Assembly (NCBI RefSeq): GCF_019097595.1
Contig: NC_080734.1
Location: forward strand, 13,997,392-14,061,391
DNA length: 64,000 nt
Source: Hemibagrus wyckioides
Taxonomy: Eukaryota > Chordata > Actinopteri > Siluriformes > Bagridae
Direction: 5' to 3'
Positions within the stretch are counted from its first letter, which is position 1; each line of letters opens with the position of its first letter. The translations under genes were made by a program, and so were the position numbers. The notes beneath the pieces are model-generated. The model was given only the letters and a program-made list of their open reading frames with translations, did no database searches and was not told the DNA's origin. Of the stretch, positions 11,150 to 24,241 are shown piece after piece.

Positions 11150-12893
11150 CACAAGTGTATGATGAGATTTACTTCATCTGGAAAGGATTTTCTAGTGGTT
11201 TGATGAGATCGTCTCGTGTTTTGTAATTTATTGACGTGAGCGTGCGATGCTATGATTCGAATGTACAACTGGTCATCAGTTATATCATTAATGATGTGTT
11301 GGTTGGAGGTTTTTGTAAGTAGACAAATCCTCATTTCCACTAAAAAAAAATAAACGGACTTCGTAGTGCCCTGATCCATGGTATACAGATATGTCATGAA
11401 AATATCATTTGCGCTCATTGCCAATGAGTGCATTCATTCTAACCAGTCATCTAAAACCTATATTTCAGTAGACCTACAGTTGATTGATTTATTTGGCCGT
11501 TGTATGTGGAGTTAAATTGAGACTGTGCACTGAGATGGCACCCTCTATTAAAACTCAGGTCACACCATTAAAAGGTCAGTATGGATCCACTGACTTAAAA
11601 TAAAATACGTAGCATTTTATGTGTTGCCGTGACCCTTTTTTTTCTGCCTTTCCAACGCCTGAAGCAGTTTTCCTTTGCTCTCACCATTGTGCAGAACTAC
11701 CCATAGCTGAGCTTTTAAATAAAAGCTAAGTAAATGGATTCATGTGTCTAGTAATTGAACATTATGTATGTGCCCATTCCACTTAGGCTCAGGTGAAATT
11801 TATCAGATTTATCAGCAGATGAGGCCATTTTTGCACAAATCAGAGATTTATATGCCTTTGATAAATTGTATTTGAGATCTTTTCGTACCCTTTTATAGAC
11901 ATAGATAAATAAGGCCCAGTGTATTACAGGTTTTCTAAACTTTAAAGTTATTTTCCAACAGTTACAGTGATTATTAGAGAGGAAACCACCTTGGATTTGT
12001 TAGGTGTGACTGGTTTAAGACATTTTAACCATAGAACTCCAGTGTTTTCTGGCTGGACTCGTTGGACAGGTTTTGAACTGTAAAACACTGGTTAGGTAAT
12101 ATTATCTAAGATACATACCAAGTGTATTACCTTTAAACATATCAACGTAGAGAAATTTTCTAAGAGGTGATAGAGACGTTATTTTCCCATTCAGTAGTGC
12201 GGACGTCCCTAACGTTTCATATTTTTTGTCTCTCAGGATCATGACTGACGAGCAACCGAGGACACGTATTTATTTGAATTATTTATTCTAACAACATTAT
12301 TTACCTCTTCTGAACCGAACCACCCAGGCATTCCAATTTATTCAGCCAAAAAACACTATTTTATGAACGATGCTATAATTCCTCCCTGTATTTATTGTAA
12401 TTATCTGTAAGTTGTGTACCAGTGTCATGAAGCTTGTTTATTTCCTTGTAAACTGAAGGTTTTGTGAGTTGATCAGACATGTCTACAGACAATCCATCAG
12501 TCTTGAGTCCATCACCCGAATACGATTGCACACACTACATTTATTTCCAATGACATCTCAGTATTTTATCTGATCAGTTTTTTTTCCCCCCCAAGGGTGG
12601 TGACAAGTGTTACAGTCTTCGAGTCTTTTCTTAGCCTCAGCATTCTGTGTGTGTGTGTGTGTGTGTCTGCATTCGTTCATTTCCACTGAGTGGGTAACTA
12701 TCATATAGCACTGGTTTCAAATTATTTTACCAAACTATTTCTAGAAGGGAAATTCGATAGAAAAGCATTTCATTAAGGGGGATGAGCACTCTATGCTTTA
12801 TTTGTTTGATTTCTATTTTTGTATGTTAGCACCCGAACACTGGCTGTGTAGAGACGAATTGTGATGTTACTCTTAGATGTTACTGATGATTCA

Positions 12894-12899
12894 AATAAA
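12894..12899 (+). terminator. ppm1a: Poly(A) signal AATAAA, putative ppm1a short-isoform end
   Basis: Canonical AATAAA. A GT-containing downstream stretch (TTGTGAGCTTTC) lies about 25-35 nt further on. It sits 4 kb after the read-through stop codon. Confidence 0.45.
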
Positions 12900-13445
12900 A
12901 GTTACTTATTGAACTCCTGAGATTGTGAGCTTTCTTATTTAGACAAAATGCCTTGTTTCCTGTTTGTTTCCTCAGCATATCCTGTTATTATTACATCATG
13001 AGATGTTTATATTTCATGCATTAGCACTTCGAAGTAGGCTGGGGCACAAATCTAGTCATCTGACCTAAAGGATATGTAGATGCGTATCAGGGGCAATGCC
13101 AGGTTAGAATTATATCAGGGGGACTGATTATTATTTTTAAAGTCAAGTATTTGTTCTATGAAAACACAGGTAACTTAAGTATAGAAGGAAGCGTCTTCTA
13201 GGAAAAAAAGAAAACATTTATTTATACCTCGATTAGGGACACACTGGGATCGTCTGAGTCATAGAAGACAACCTTTGACAGGCTGCCTGCAAAGATGACT
13301 CACCCACTGAGTGCAGTTTTCGTGCAGTCTAACATCATTTCATTATGATATCTAGATACAAATAAATCCTTGTTGTTGTGTAGACATATAACATGCTTTG
13401 CCTGGACTAACCTGACTTACCCCAAAAGTCCTTGTGATTCCTCAG

Positions 13446-13557
13446 AACTCATTCAGAAGCAGGGTGTGGACAGCATTCCAGACTTAGCCCATGTGATGTG
13501 TGTGTTAGCGACGGAGAGCATCCCCAACCTTCCGCCTGGGGGAGAGCTGGCTAGCAA
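13446..13557 (+). CDS. ppm1a: ppm1a coding exon 3 (C-terminal domain)
   Basis: The acceptor GATTCCTCAG ends at 13445. The split codon G|AA gives [20 protein letters not shown], followed by [19 protein letters not shown], matching the alpha-helical C-terminal domain specific to PPM1A and PPM1B. The donor is AGCAA|GTGAGTG after 13557, leaving a codon split as AA|A (Lys). Length is 112 nt (2+108+2), consistent with both neighbouring phases. Confidence 0.93.
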
Positions 13558-13657
13558 GTGAGTGCATTTAACACACACCCTGCAAAGAAATAGTGTTCAA
13601 ACGACATTGTGAAGGTTCAATTTAAGGTGAAAATTTTGTTTTATTTTTTTTAGTTTT

Positions 13658-14109
<452 letters not shown>

Positions 14110-14446
14110 TATACACACACACACATATGAGAGTGTGGTGTATGTATTTATATAATATGAAAAGTGCAGGGAGACATTTATCTGAATCATGCATCTGTTT
14201 GGCCCAGAACCTGTTAGGGATAGGCTGCTGAAATGTAGGTCAAGAGACACACTGCAACACAACACTTTACACAGTTTATGAAATGTTGCTGTGAGAATGC
14301 CACTGTCACTTTACTGCTTAAAGCAAAATGGGCAGATCTCACAATTAAAAGACACATTGTGTTAAAGATTGCTGTTAAAATACATACAGTATAATGGGGA
14401 GATATGTATACTGTAAGTCATGCCGTTTCCTGTTATGTCCCTGTAG

Positions 14447-14504
14447 ACGCAGCGTTGTGGAGGAAATGTACAATAGACTCAACCCAAACCAAAGTGACAG
14501 CACA
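14447..14504 (+). CDS. ppm1a: ppm1a coding exon 4
   Basis: The acceptor TCCCTGTAG ends at 14446. With the split codon it encodes KRSVVEEMYNRLNPNQSDST, matching the conserved KRNVIEAVYNRLNP segment near the PPM1A C-terminus. The donor is ACA|GTGAGT at 14505 and the exon ends in phase 0. In human, as I recall, only about nine more residues follow (a short acidic tail). No such tail exon is obvious here; see the candidate at 14869. Confidence 0.9.
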
Positions 14505-14868
14505 GTGAGTATCCTCAAGGCCAGCATTATTTTTGGTGCTGATGTAACACAGTTCTATACTACTTCTTCTTTTTTTTTCTTTTTTTTTTTGCCTGTTGGG
14601 GCTTTCTTTAATCATGTCTCTTGACTAGGAATAAGTAAACAGATGCATATGAATGTGTTAACATTCATATAAAAAAAAACGTGGATACTTTTTGATTTGA
14701 GATGTGTCCCCTTTTGCTATTGTAATCATTTTCATTAGACAGCACCTCTTTTCTACTAAGCCGCACTCATGTCATAGCACGCATTCATAGATCTGCACTT
14801 ATACCTAGTGTTAAGGCTAGAGAAACAAGTTACCCCTGCACTAACCATGTATTAAACATGTTTTTCAG

Positions 14869-15021
14869 TGTGGAGCCACCAACTGGGGCAATGTATGCGG
14901 GTCCTCCAGGCTCTAAACAGGATGCTTTCCCTTCCTCATATAATTTTTACACACGTTTTGAAGAAAAAGATGCTGATATCATGATCCAGCAACACCAGGG
15001 GCTTCCAGTTTTACGACTGCT
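14869..15021 (+). CDS. Candidate exon of an unrecognised + strand gene (or ppm1a last exon)
   Basis: It begins at acceptor TTTTTCAG (14861-14868) and ends at a good donor (CGACTGCT|GTAAGA). In the frame starting at base 14870 it is open and protein-like: EPPTGAMYAGPPGSKQDAFP, then SSYNFYTRFEEKDADIMIQQ, then HQGLPVLRL. It ends with two bases (CT) that join exactly in phase with the exon at 26257. An internal ATG at 14890 could start a protein. Alternatively, splicing from ppm1a exon 4 (phase 0) reads another frame, CGATNWGNVCGSSRL and a stop at 14914-14916, which does not resemble the conserved tail. I do not recognise the protein family. Confidence 0.45.
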
Positions 15022-15439
15022 GTAAGAAGACCTACTGCTACCTCTAATTACACACTTTGTATACTGCCTTAAATACTGTCTAAGGAAAGACAGATACAGG
15101 TATAATAATGAGGAAAATGGAAGTCTGTGAACATGTGTATATGTAGCATGTGCTAAAAGCAATTCCTATTTAAGAATCAATGACTATTGATCAATGTATG
15201 GGCCTTCTTATAACCCTCTTTGTGAATATAATGAACAAATCCCTCACTGATGTATGGTGCAGTTGCTCCTACTCTTTGCATGTTAGACCTGAAATGATCC
15301 TATATAAAGTAAGATGTTTTGGTGAATCAGTGGGAAGTTTATATTTTGCGACCTTTCATTTTTCCCTATTAAGATATTGCAACTAAGGACAACTATATAT
15401 CAGTTTTCGTTCAAATATAGAAAAATCAATGCAATGCCA
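15022..15439. other. No feature recognised
   Basis: AT-rich sequence with no motif that I can name. Confidence 0.4.
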
Positions 15440-16355
15440 GTATACATGAGGTGGCTCGGGAAAACCTGTCAGATGGCTGTGTGGCTGAACTCAAGTGGAA
15501 AGAATTTATGCAAATTTTTAAACATGGTTCATGTTTTATTTTTGATCAGCTAAAAAAGAAATTACAAAAAAAAAAAATCACTGTGGCCTGTGTACAAGTT
15601 TGGACTGGTTGTTATATTAAAAGATGTCAAAACAACTCACATCTCACAACTCACATCTTCTACTGTCCATCATGTCATTAAGAAATGGCAGTTAAGGGGA
15701 GATGTGAAAGTCAGGGCAAGATCTTGAAGACCACGATAGAATTGTGTAATCATAGTCTGCATGGAAACCTTTCCAAACAACATCTAAATAAGCTGGACTG
15801 ATGAAGTAAGAATGGAGCTCTACGAACGCTACAATCACCAAAGGAGCAGTATTTGATGACGAGAACACCTTGCCAACTGTTGACATAGGAGCAGATCTAT
15901 TATGCTTTGGTGTTGTGTGGCAGTCAGTGGCACATGCGATTTAATCAATCATCAAGCAGAAACTGTAAAGAGACTGGCTTCTAGAGAATTGAGGTTGCAG
16001 ACATGCCTAAACTTTTCAAATATCCCTCACAATCTCCTGACATAAACATCACTGAGGTACATCTACATATTGGGCAAGATGGCACAGAAAACAAAAGTGT
16101 AAGCAGACTGTCATATCTGCTTACAGTAGAAAAATAGATTAATAGTACTGGATTAATAGGGTGTTTCAACTTTTGCACATGCCACAATGACTATTTTAAT
16201 GTTTTCTATTTTTAATTTTTTATCAGATTTAAAGTAAACGTGCATTAATGTTTGGAGATTTCTTTAAAAAAAAAAAAGAAAGAAAGAAATTGCTTGCTGC
16301 AATAGTCTTTTCACTTTTTTTTCACAAAGGGTGCCCAAACTTTTGCATACAATTA
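15440..16355 (+). mobile_element. Decayed Tc1-like transposon
   Basis: Sequence around 15795-15935 translates in broken frames to TDEVRMELYERYNHQ and LCFGVV, which correspond to the middle of a Tc1 transposase. The right end, AGGGTGCCCAAACTTTTGCA (about 16328-16347), is a typical Tc1 terminal repeat. Stops and frameshifts are frequent and the left terminal repeat is not visible, so the copy is old and inactive. Confidence 0.65.
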
Positions 16356-17295
16356 TATATGCAGGAAAAAAAAAACAGGACAATTCTCTCTATGCCATCC
16401 GATACGGTGCTATCAAGTCAAGAAATAAGCCATTTTGGGAAACCTTTACTTTATATCCTTATTTAGCAGTCTACTCTTATAAATTCTCTACCTCAGCTGA
16501 CTTACCTCTTTTTATTAAGTGGTGTTGGTTACTCTGGTTTGATCGCTCAGATTTTAAAACGAACAATAATTAGCTCTCAGCAGTAAACATCAGTATCAAT
16601 GATTTCTCAGTCACTGTATTTGTGTAATATCACTGCAATTGGTTGTCCTGTGTTTCTGCCACTCACAAACCGTTGTAGATGTGTATTGGTCAGTGATCAT
16701 ATTGAGGCTGTTTGCTTACCCTTTGCTTTGAACATCAAAGGAAGAGACTTTGACCGTCTGTGGCTAAAAAAAAGCTCCACTTCCCTTTGAGTGTGTCAGG
16801 TATGCACACCCCTAATTATACGACACTGACAGTGTTTCTCACAGTGCCTAATAATGCAATGCAAATTGAATAGAAAACAAATATAAGTGATTGATTTCTT
16901 GTGAACATGAATAGACTCCAGTTATCACTTCAGTAGGCTGTTCATTTACTTTGCTCTCTTGTATTTTTTCGGTGCACTTGTTTAACACAGTGGTGGTTAA
17001 TCCATAGAGGCAGGTGGAGGAAAAACCCCAGCATATACAGGTATATCAACTGTAAAACAGATCTCCTCATTCATATCTCCATAGAATTAAATTCCATTGA
17101 AAGACTAATTACTCTTTTGATTGACCAAACCATTGTTCCTTTGATTTGGCTGGCTTTGTAAATGTTGCACAATTAAACTCATTGCCCCTTTTAGTTCCAT
17201 AAATTACTGTTTTGTTGCACCTAGTGGTCAAAAATGAGAACTGCAACAAGTGCTAATAAAGGTTCATTGCTGCAGGTATCATCATGCTGCCTCAT

Positions 17296-17331
<36 letters not shown>

Positions 17332-17835
17332 ATGGAAGAGGAGCAACAGTTAATAACATGGTTGCCAGGGGGACAATTTAGTAATGCTCTGTGCTATCTA
17401 ATTAAGTTCTGCAAGCAAAGGCAAACTGTTAGTTCAGGCAGTGTTTCTATGATGCACTGAACCATTTCTGTTGTGAGATATAGTGCAAAGGTTGGGAGAG
17501 GATTAATCTGCTTGACTGTATGACTGTATGCTGTCGACTGCATATTACATGGTTACTCTAAAAATGTAGAGTACTCTAAAAAACAGTCATGTGTGACATC
17601 CTCGTGACGTCCTTCTGTTTGAGGCTATGTAGTTATTAATATCATCCCACCCCACCAAGCCAAGTCACTGCTTAATAAAAGTAAAATGTTCTTTATTATT
17701 GTAATGGGCGGGGTAGTTTATCATACATTTTGTGTATTCTTTATGTAATATTTTTGAACATGTTCCTCAGTACCACTGTGTAAAGTATTTTTTATGAGCA
17801 TTAATGTTCCCACTGATGATGCCAGTTTGAACTGT
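16356..17835. other. Intergenic DNA with a (CT)n array
   Basis: A (CT)n microsatellite lies at about 17296-17329. Otherwise AT-rich sequence without recognisable genes. Confidence 0.4.
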
Positions 17836-18268
17836 ATAAACTTAATAGCAAAAGCTATGTGGACACCTTACCATCATACCCATATGTGTTTGTTAAATTT
17901 CCCATTTTCCCACTTTGCTGGAAATGCTTTCAACTACATTTTGAACATGGCTGTGGAGATTTGCCCATTTAGGCACAAGAGCATTAATGAGGTCAGGCAC
18001 TGATGCTAGGTTGAGGTCAGGGCTCTGTGCAGGCCACTTGAGTTCTTCCACTCCAACCTTGGCTAACTATGTCTTAATAGATCTCTCTTTGTATACAGAG
18101 GTATTGTCATGCTGGAACACATTTGGGCCTCTTACTACATTAATCTTAAATCCGATGCATGCAAATATATTCTATACAACTGTGTGTCAACAATTTGGAT
18201 AGAGTTTTGAGAAGGCCCACATATGGGGAATGATGCTCAGGTGTCCACATACTTTTGGTTACATAGTG
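17836..18268. mobile_element. Short non-autonomous Tc1-like element
   Basis: The ends are inverted: left AGCAAAAGCTATGTGGACACC, slightly diverged, and right GGTGTCCACATACTTTTGG then TTACATAGTG. Internal sequence at about 17980-18120 (GAGGTCAGGGCTCTGTGCAG) is reverse-strand transposase from the conserved region around the catalytic Glu, the same stretch seen near 55985 in the intact element. The element is internally deleted to about 430 bp. Confidence 0.7.
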
Positions 18269-19639
18269 GTTATATCATTAGACATAATAATCATTTTACA
18301 TTTTGTGAACCCTGTATGTGGGTGTGTGTGTTTGAGTAATGAATGTTAAATATGTAAGTTTGGTATGACCAAGATCAAGATATTTATTCAAATATATAAC
18401 ACTTTTTCTCCCACTGTGTTTGGCTCTTCTGTTATTGCTTTGTCAAGCATGAATTTAATAGACTAGAGGAATTTTTCACTTGAGCTAATGATGGTTTTGT
18501 TTAAGTAATCATCTAGAAGAAAAAGCTAGAAGTGAATTTACAGTAGTAGTGACTTGGGATAAATGATACTCATTAGTTAACTTAATCAGAAGAATGTGCT
18601 AAACATTCTCTTTATGTGTTTCTTTTTCATTCAGCCAAAGAATACCATCCCCTGACTCACTGTAGTCTCATTTTGTTCATCGTTAAGAAATTTATCTTGT
18701 CTTCGCTGATGCCTACATGGTTGGTACATATTAACCGTCATATTTGCTGTGGAGTATTTTAAAATACACAACATTGAAGCTTTTTCTCAGTACTGAGATT
18801 AATAGTAATAAAATTTACACAACGGCGCTCATGAAATGAAGAATTATGTGAGTTTATCATTATCTGAGTTGCCCCAATGGGCATGGTAACAACCAGGGAA
18901 CAAGCAACAGTAATTTTAAAATTAGAACTATCTGTATTAAACATTATTTCTTTATACGGTCAGTCAAGAAGTGGAAAATTTCAATTCTTCTGGTTGAGGA
19001 AAATCAAGCATTTTACATATTTTAAATAGTCAGCTTTACCGAGGATGATCCAACTTCCACTGTTTTCACTTTGAAAAGATTAAAAACCAGAATAACTTGG
19101 AAATTGAAGCTTTTCATTTTCCTGTCTTTGTTAATTGGTGTGTCTTGCAACAAAATGATTGAATTAGATATTTACCTCTCTATTGATTAAGCTATGACTA
19201 GTCAAGGCCATATGATTTTTTTTTTCTTCTTTTCTTCATATGACACCTCTATGGATTGACAGATTATGTGCTTTAAAATATATTAAATAGATAATTTATG
19301 TTTAGTTTTTACGTAAAACCTGCACAAACATTACACAATACCAAAATGTATGTGTGGCATTTATACACATATTTAAAATGTACATCATGCACAAGATCCA
19401 TGTAATAGATTTAGCTCATCATTAACATGCGTGATCAGTACTGGTGGTAGTGGTTTACTGTCATCAAAGTCTCAGTCTGATTAGAACTGCTTTTGCTTTT
19501 CTTATTGTATAACACATATTGCAATGAAATAAAAATGAATGAAGAAAAAAAAGAAGCAATAGTAAAGGTCTGACTATACTGGAGGTGGCCTTCCATTATT
19601 TGTTGAGAATATATTGAGAGTATGCAAATGAACCTTACA
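18269..19639. other. AT-rich intergenic DNA
   Basis: No coding or repeat signature recognised. Confidence 0.4.
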
Positions 19640-20230
19640 TGCTCATGCACACATTGTGCTATGATGTGAGGCCTCTATTGTTTTGGGTATGACTAATGAG
19701 GCTGCAGGATCACTGGGAGGCTGAACTCAGCAGGTCAGCTGACCTGGCCCTGTCTGTCTAATTACAGCATTAGTGGCCTCGCTGATCACCCATGCATGAT
19801 GCTCAGCTCTATCTGGAGCACTGAGCTGCTGTTAAAGCCATATGGTGGCTTAGTGCTGGGCTGCTAGCTCAATGTGCTCTTGCCCTGGAGCAGCAGGCAT
19901 GGGGTAAGAGAGAAATCGAGAAAGTGGGAGGCTAGTGCTAGTTTTGGGTTGTTCCCTGGCACGCATAATACAAACAAACATGTGTACACATCTGGTGATG
20001 TGAGATTGGCTTATTTGATTTATTTTATCATCTGATGGGTTTGAGGTGCATGTTGAACACAGCAGAGTATATTCTCAAGCTATAAATGCTCACATGGCTC
20101 TTTAATAGCAGATTCAATTTAATTTAGACGTCGAACAGCTCTCTCCGCTGTGACACAGCATTCACACATAATACATCAGCCTCTGGAGATTAACGATGAT
20201 TTAATTGTGTTTCAGTGTTTTGGCTCCTGT
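19640..20230. promoter_or_regulatory. Possible conserved enhancer block(s)
   Basis: Sequence at about 19640-19960 and 20060-20230 is markedly more complex and GC-richer than its surroundings. It contains no microsatellite and carries homeodomain-type sites (TCTAATTACAGC, CTTTAATAGC, GATTTAATTG), E-box-like CAGCTG and CAGGTCAGCTGACCTG with a palindromic AGGTCAGCTGACCT core. It sits midway between ppm1a and six6. An enhancer role for six6 is inference only. Confidence 0.3.
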
Positions 20231-20477
20231 TCCTGAGGGAAGAAATCTATCTTTGTGTTTTGTTTCCAGCTGTACCTCAGGCTGACAGTAGCACAGCTGA
20301 ATGCCATGGCTAGAGGGAGCCAGAGATTTTCAGTTTTCTGCTTCAGTCATTATCAGGTGCACTCTTTCTGTAGTCCATCAGATAGGCTTTGGATTACTGC
20401 TCACTTCAGATGTATGACTGAATACGCTGAATCAAATCAAATGATTAATTCATTTCTGTACAGAATAGAAACTCTTT

Positions 20478-20501
20478 GTGTGTGTGTGTGTGTGTGTGTG
20501 T
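20478..20501. repeat. (GT)n microsatellite
   Basis: Pure GT dinucleotide run. Confidence 0.9.
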
Positions 20502-20509
20502 TATAGATT

Positions 20510-22606
20510 AATTTTTGAGATATGGCATTGGTTTACACACAGTGATACTATAATTACACAAAAAGAATAAATAGTGTACAGTCAACTGGCGGTTTTATAC
20601 CCAAAGGCAAAACTGAATAAAATACAGTTATTACGCTACTTTTCTTATAACTCATAATATAATTGAGGAATAGTACTGAGCGGATACAGAGAGATGCTAT
20701 TTTAACGTGGCTGTTGCTCTAAAGTTGTTTGCAGACAGGCTACAGTGGACACTGTCTGCTCTCCACAGGCATTCTGGCTGGCTCTTTGTTGTATACTGGT
20801 TTCAATAGCACACCAGCCTAAGCATACCCTGTATAGCATTTATTGTATACTGCATTCCTATAGCACACCATACTCCAGGGATAAATACACACTGTAACAG
20901 TTACCTGCCATTTAGCTTTATTTTTCCAAGGCTGCACCATCCAGGCAGCTTAAAGTGTGAATAAAATGGACAGTTTAAGAGACTTAAAGAGACTTTGTTA
21001 ATTCTAAGAATTTTTTGTGCATATAAATGCCCACTCATAGTTGCATTTCAGGTCAATATGAATCAGAACATATAAGGAAATCAGAATTATCTACTACTGT
21101 ACATTATACTGCATTATATTATATACATGTTTTTCATCTTTATAGCCAAAAGAAATTTATTTCTGACATGAAGAAATATTTATGAGATTATATTAAAAAA
21201 AGAAAGAACTGTCTTTTTTTAAGCTCCAGTAAATTTTTCACTTCACTCTATTTCCCAAATCTCTTATTTGGATTTTATGCATTGCAAGTTATTATATCCA
21301 TAAATGTACAAGATTACTAGAATGGTCACAGTTTTCCCCAGAAGTATGAGCTGAGTATAGCTATGATGTGATACTCTCCAGTCTGAACCCTGCACTTTAA
21401 AACCAGCAGGACTCAGGCCTAGCCGTGGCTGCTTACGCTATCTAGTCCATGTCCTCATGCTCTGTTTGGCTTGTTGAGATGCTGAGACCATTAAGTGTGA
21501 CTAACAAGACTGGCAAGTCTGCACAGCAGTTAGCCTGCTCAGTTCTGGGATCTGATGTCAGCCCTTTCTCCTCCAGTTGACTTCCATTCTCAGGATATCT
21601 TTATTTAATGAAGTACAACATATTTCTCTGTGTCTCTATACATATCTTAACCCCCACCTCTGCCCCGCCCCTTCCATAGAGTTGGCATAGCTCTATGTTT
21701 TATTGATTTTCTGTAAGCCATCTCCCAGCTTCAGAGGCAAATACATGCAAGGTCAAATCCAACAATTGCTTCTTACAGTGAAAAAAATGCCAGAGTCATA
21801 CAACCTTTAAGTAAAGTACTAACAGGTTGATTGCATTACACATTGGTTAGATTCTTCAATCGTATTTCATGGTCACTCAGTAAAGAGAAGTCTCTTCATT
21901 AAAACTGTAAATTAGTTGTTTTGCGTCAGTATTGCCCTGATTGCGCAAATTCTCTGGCCTTTCCAAATCCTATGAGATTGCTGACCTCATTCTGGCTCAG
22001 TCGACACATAGACTTTACACTTCCATTTGGTTAGCTTTTTTATGTCCACTCTTTTAAATTAAATATCTGACTTTAGGATAGCAGCAGCTTTTCTTCCCCT
22101 TAATAAGATTGCATGAAATGGAGCATGTTGTTTTCTCCAAACTTTTATTTTCCTTCTCGCACTCATTTACTCAATAATAACCATATCAATATCAGCTATT
22201 CCAGAGATCTCAGACTCTCCCCTGTAGCCACCTATCTGTCTGTCATTTTCATACAGTGATGTTTCTGTAGACATGCCCAGTGATTTGACGGCAGGCCATC
22301 ACTGCAGTTCTTGCTGGGTCAGGAAGTTACCCCCTCTGCTGTGCACCACACAAGGTAGAAAAGTTAGCATTTCAGCAAATCAAAGAATTCAGGGTCACAG
22401 ACTCCCTGCTTGATATCTTTTCTTCTTGCATGTTAACAGCTTGTTTGTTATCGGTGAGACGTTCTTAAGCAACTTTGTTTTGCATTGTGTTGATTGTGAA
22501 TTGTGCACTATTACCCCCTGTCATTCACCACCACTGCAGGAAACATTGCCCTTTTCGTGCTTTTCTGTCCCTATTGAAATCAGCCTGAGCAAGGACAAAC
22601 AAACGG
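20510..22606. other. Intergenic DNA, one complex block
   Basis: Mostly AT-rich. About 21330-21620 is a GC-richer, repeat-free block that may be regulatory, but I see no diagnostic motif. Confidence 0.3.
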
Positions 22607-22650
22607 AAAATTTCAGCCTATTGCTCCAATAGGCAATAGGCTAAAATTTT
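22607..22650. repeat. 18 bp imperfect inverted repeat
   Basis: AAAATTTCAGCCTATTGC and its reverse complement (one mismatch) are separated by 8 nt. It may be a small hairpin or a MITE relic. Confidence 0.7.
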
Positions 22651-24198
22651 CACATTAGAGTTGCATAAAAGTCTTTTTTTTTTTGTTCCAATAGTGGCCG
22701 GAACACGGAAACAAGAAGCTTCTGTGACAAAAAGGACCATGTTTATTAACATGGCTGAATACTGAGTGTTCAAGAAATCATGTTTACAGCATTAACTTAT
22801 TCATACATATAAACTATCATGGTTAGCATTGGTGTAATTGTTGTTGAATAGTTTATATTTTGGAAAAGCATTAGGTTTATAGGAAAATATTGCAAGCAGG
22901 TACTGACAAACTAGCTGATGGGATTTGTGGTGGTATCAGTCTACAGAAATGGGCATAGGTGGTCAGAATTACTTCACCAGTGAATAATGAGGCATTTAAA
23001 CCTAATCTTTTATTAAGCATTTTGCCCAAGTGTTCAAATAAATAATAATTTAATTTTAATTTCAGCTCAGTTAGTAAAATTAAGAAATATATTGTGTTAA
23101 TTAGTTCAAAATAAATAACTGGCAATCATTTAATTAAAAATTTCATTTTGTAAAGCAAGAATAGGTAAGAACATAGGTTTTTCTTGCCTTGATTTGTATT
23201 TTTTTCCTACAATAATTTTGCAAATAAGCAGAATAATATTTAATAATTTTAATAGAAAATATTTTTTGTAGTAGATTTATACAATGTAGTTTTTTATAGC
23301 AAATGTAGAAGCTTATTACTTACATATATACACTATTATGGCATTGCAGTAAACCTCAGAAATAGTATATACTTTGCTTTTTAAACGCAATAAATCCATA
23401 CAACAAAAAATACAGTACAAGGTTTATTGCGCTTTAAAAAAGATATCATAACATTAATAAGATTAATCTTATCATAGAAATTTTCATGTGTATTTTGTAA
23501 TATACATTAACACAGTAACATGGTTTTGAGCATTTTTTCATGAACAAGTTTTTTTTTATTCTCTGCCTTGTCCTTGCCCTTTTAGTTGTATTAATAGAGA
23601 AGCTGGTGAGGTCTTTGTTTGAAGAGCATAGTACAAATTCAGGTCTAATGGCTCTACCTGCTTTTGTCTGTCAGTAATCTCACATCAACAATGATGTATA
23701 ATAGACTTTTTTTTTTTTGCAAGCCTTGTTCTGTACTATTACATACATCTATCTCAGTAGGTCTTGTATTTGTATAAGAAATCATAGGTTCATAGGTATT
23801 TGGTTCAAGCTTCACAATTTTAGATTAATCACAGTAAACACATATAAACATTGTCTGCACTTTAATTAAAATATTCCATGAGACTCATTTGTGTTGCATA
23901 CACAATGTTAAAGAAAAAACGCATCTCAGCTTTTCAAATGGAAAATATTATCAGTGATAGGAGCTGGCTGTTCATTCTGTGTGTGTGTGTGTGTTTGTGT
24001 TAGGAGAGTTATATTATACTCATTTTAGTCTATCTGTTGCTGTTCACAAATAGTCAAATGTTCAAAATTCTTTGGAAATGGACTGCTACAGAACCAATGC
24101 TCAACAAATATGAACTGGTTGTAGAAGTATTCCCAGTACAACAATAACACACACACACACACACAGGTACCAGTGTATCAGATAATCAGATACAGCAG

Positions 24199-24241
<43 letters not shown>

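Larger units (their letters stand above)
8879..12915 (+). other. ppm1a: Probable long 3'UTR of the short ppm1a isoform
   Basis: About 4 kb of sequence follows the read-through stop with few repeats: only short (CA)n at 10833-10856 and (GT)n at 12644-12667. It ends with a canonical AATAAA at 12894-12899. The block is transposon-free, unlike flanking intergenic DNA. It is also intron 2 of the long isoform. It contains a 17 bp perfect hairpin at 11097-11149. The UTR status is inferred from the stop, the poly(A) signal and the texture; no transcript evidence is available. Confidence 0.5.

Noticed and set aside
20268..20355. Possible exon LYLRLTVAQLNAMARGSQRF after TTTCCAG
   Set aside because: The donor (GTGCAC) is poor, the phase does not fit the neighbouring candidate exons, and there is no family resemblance.
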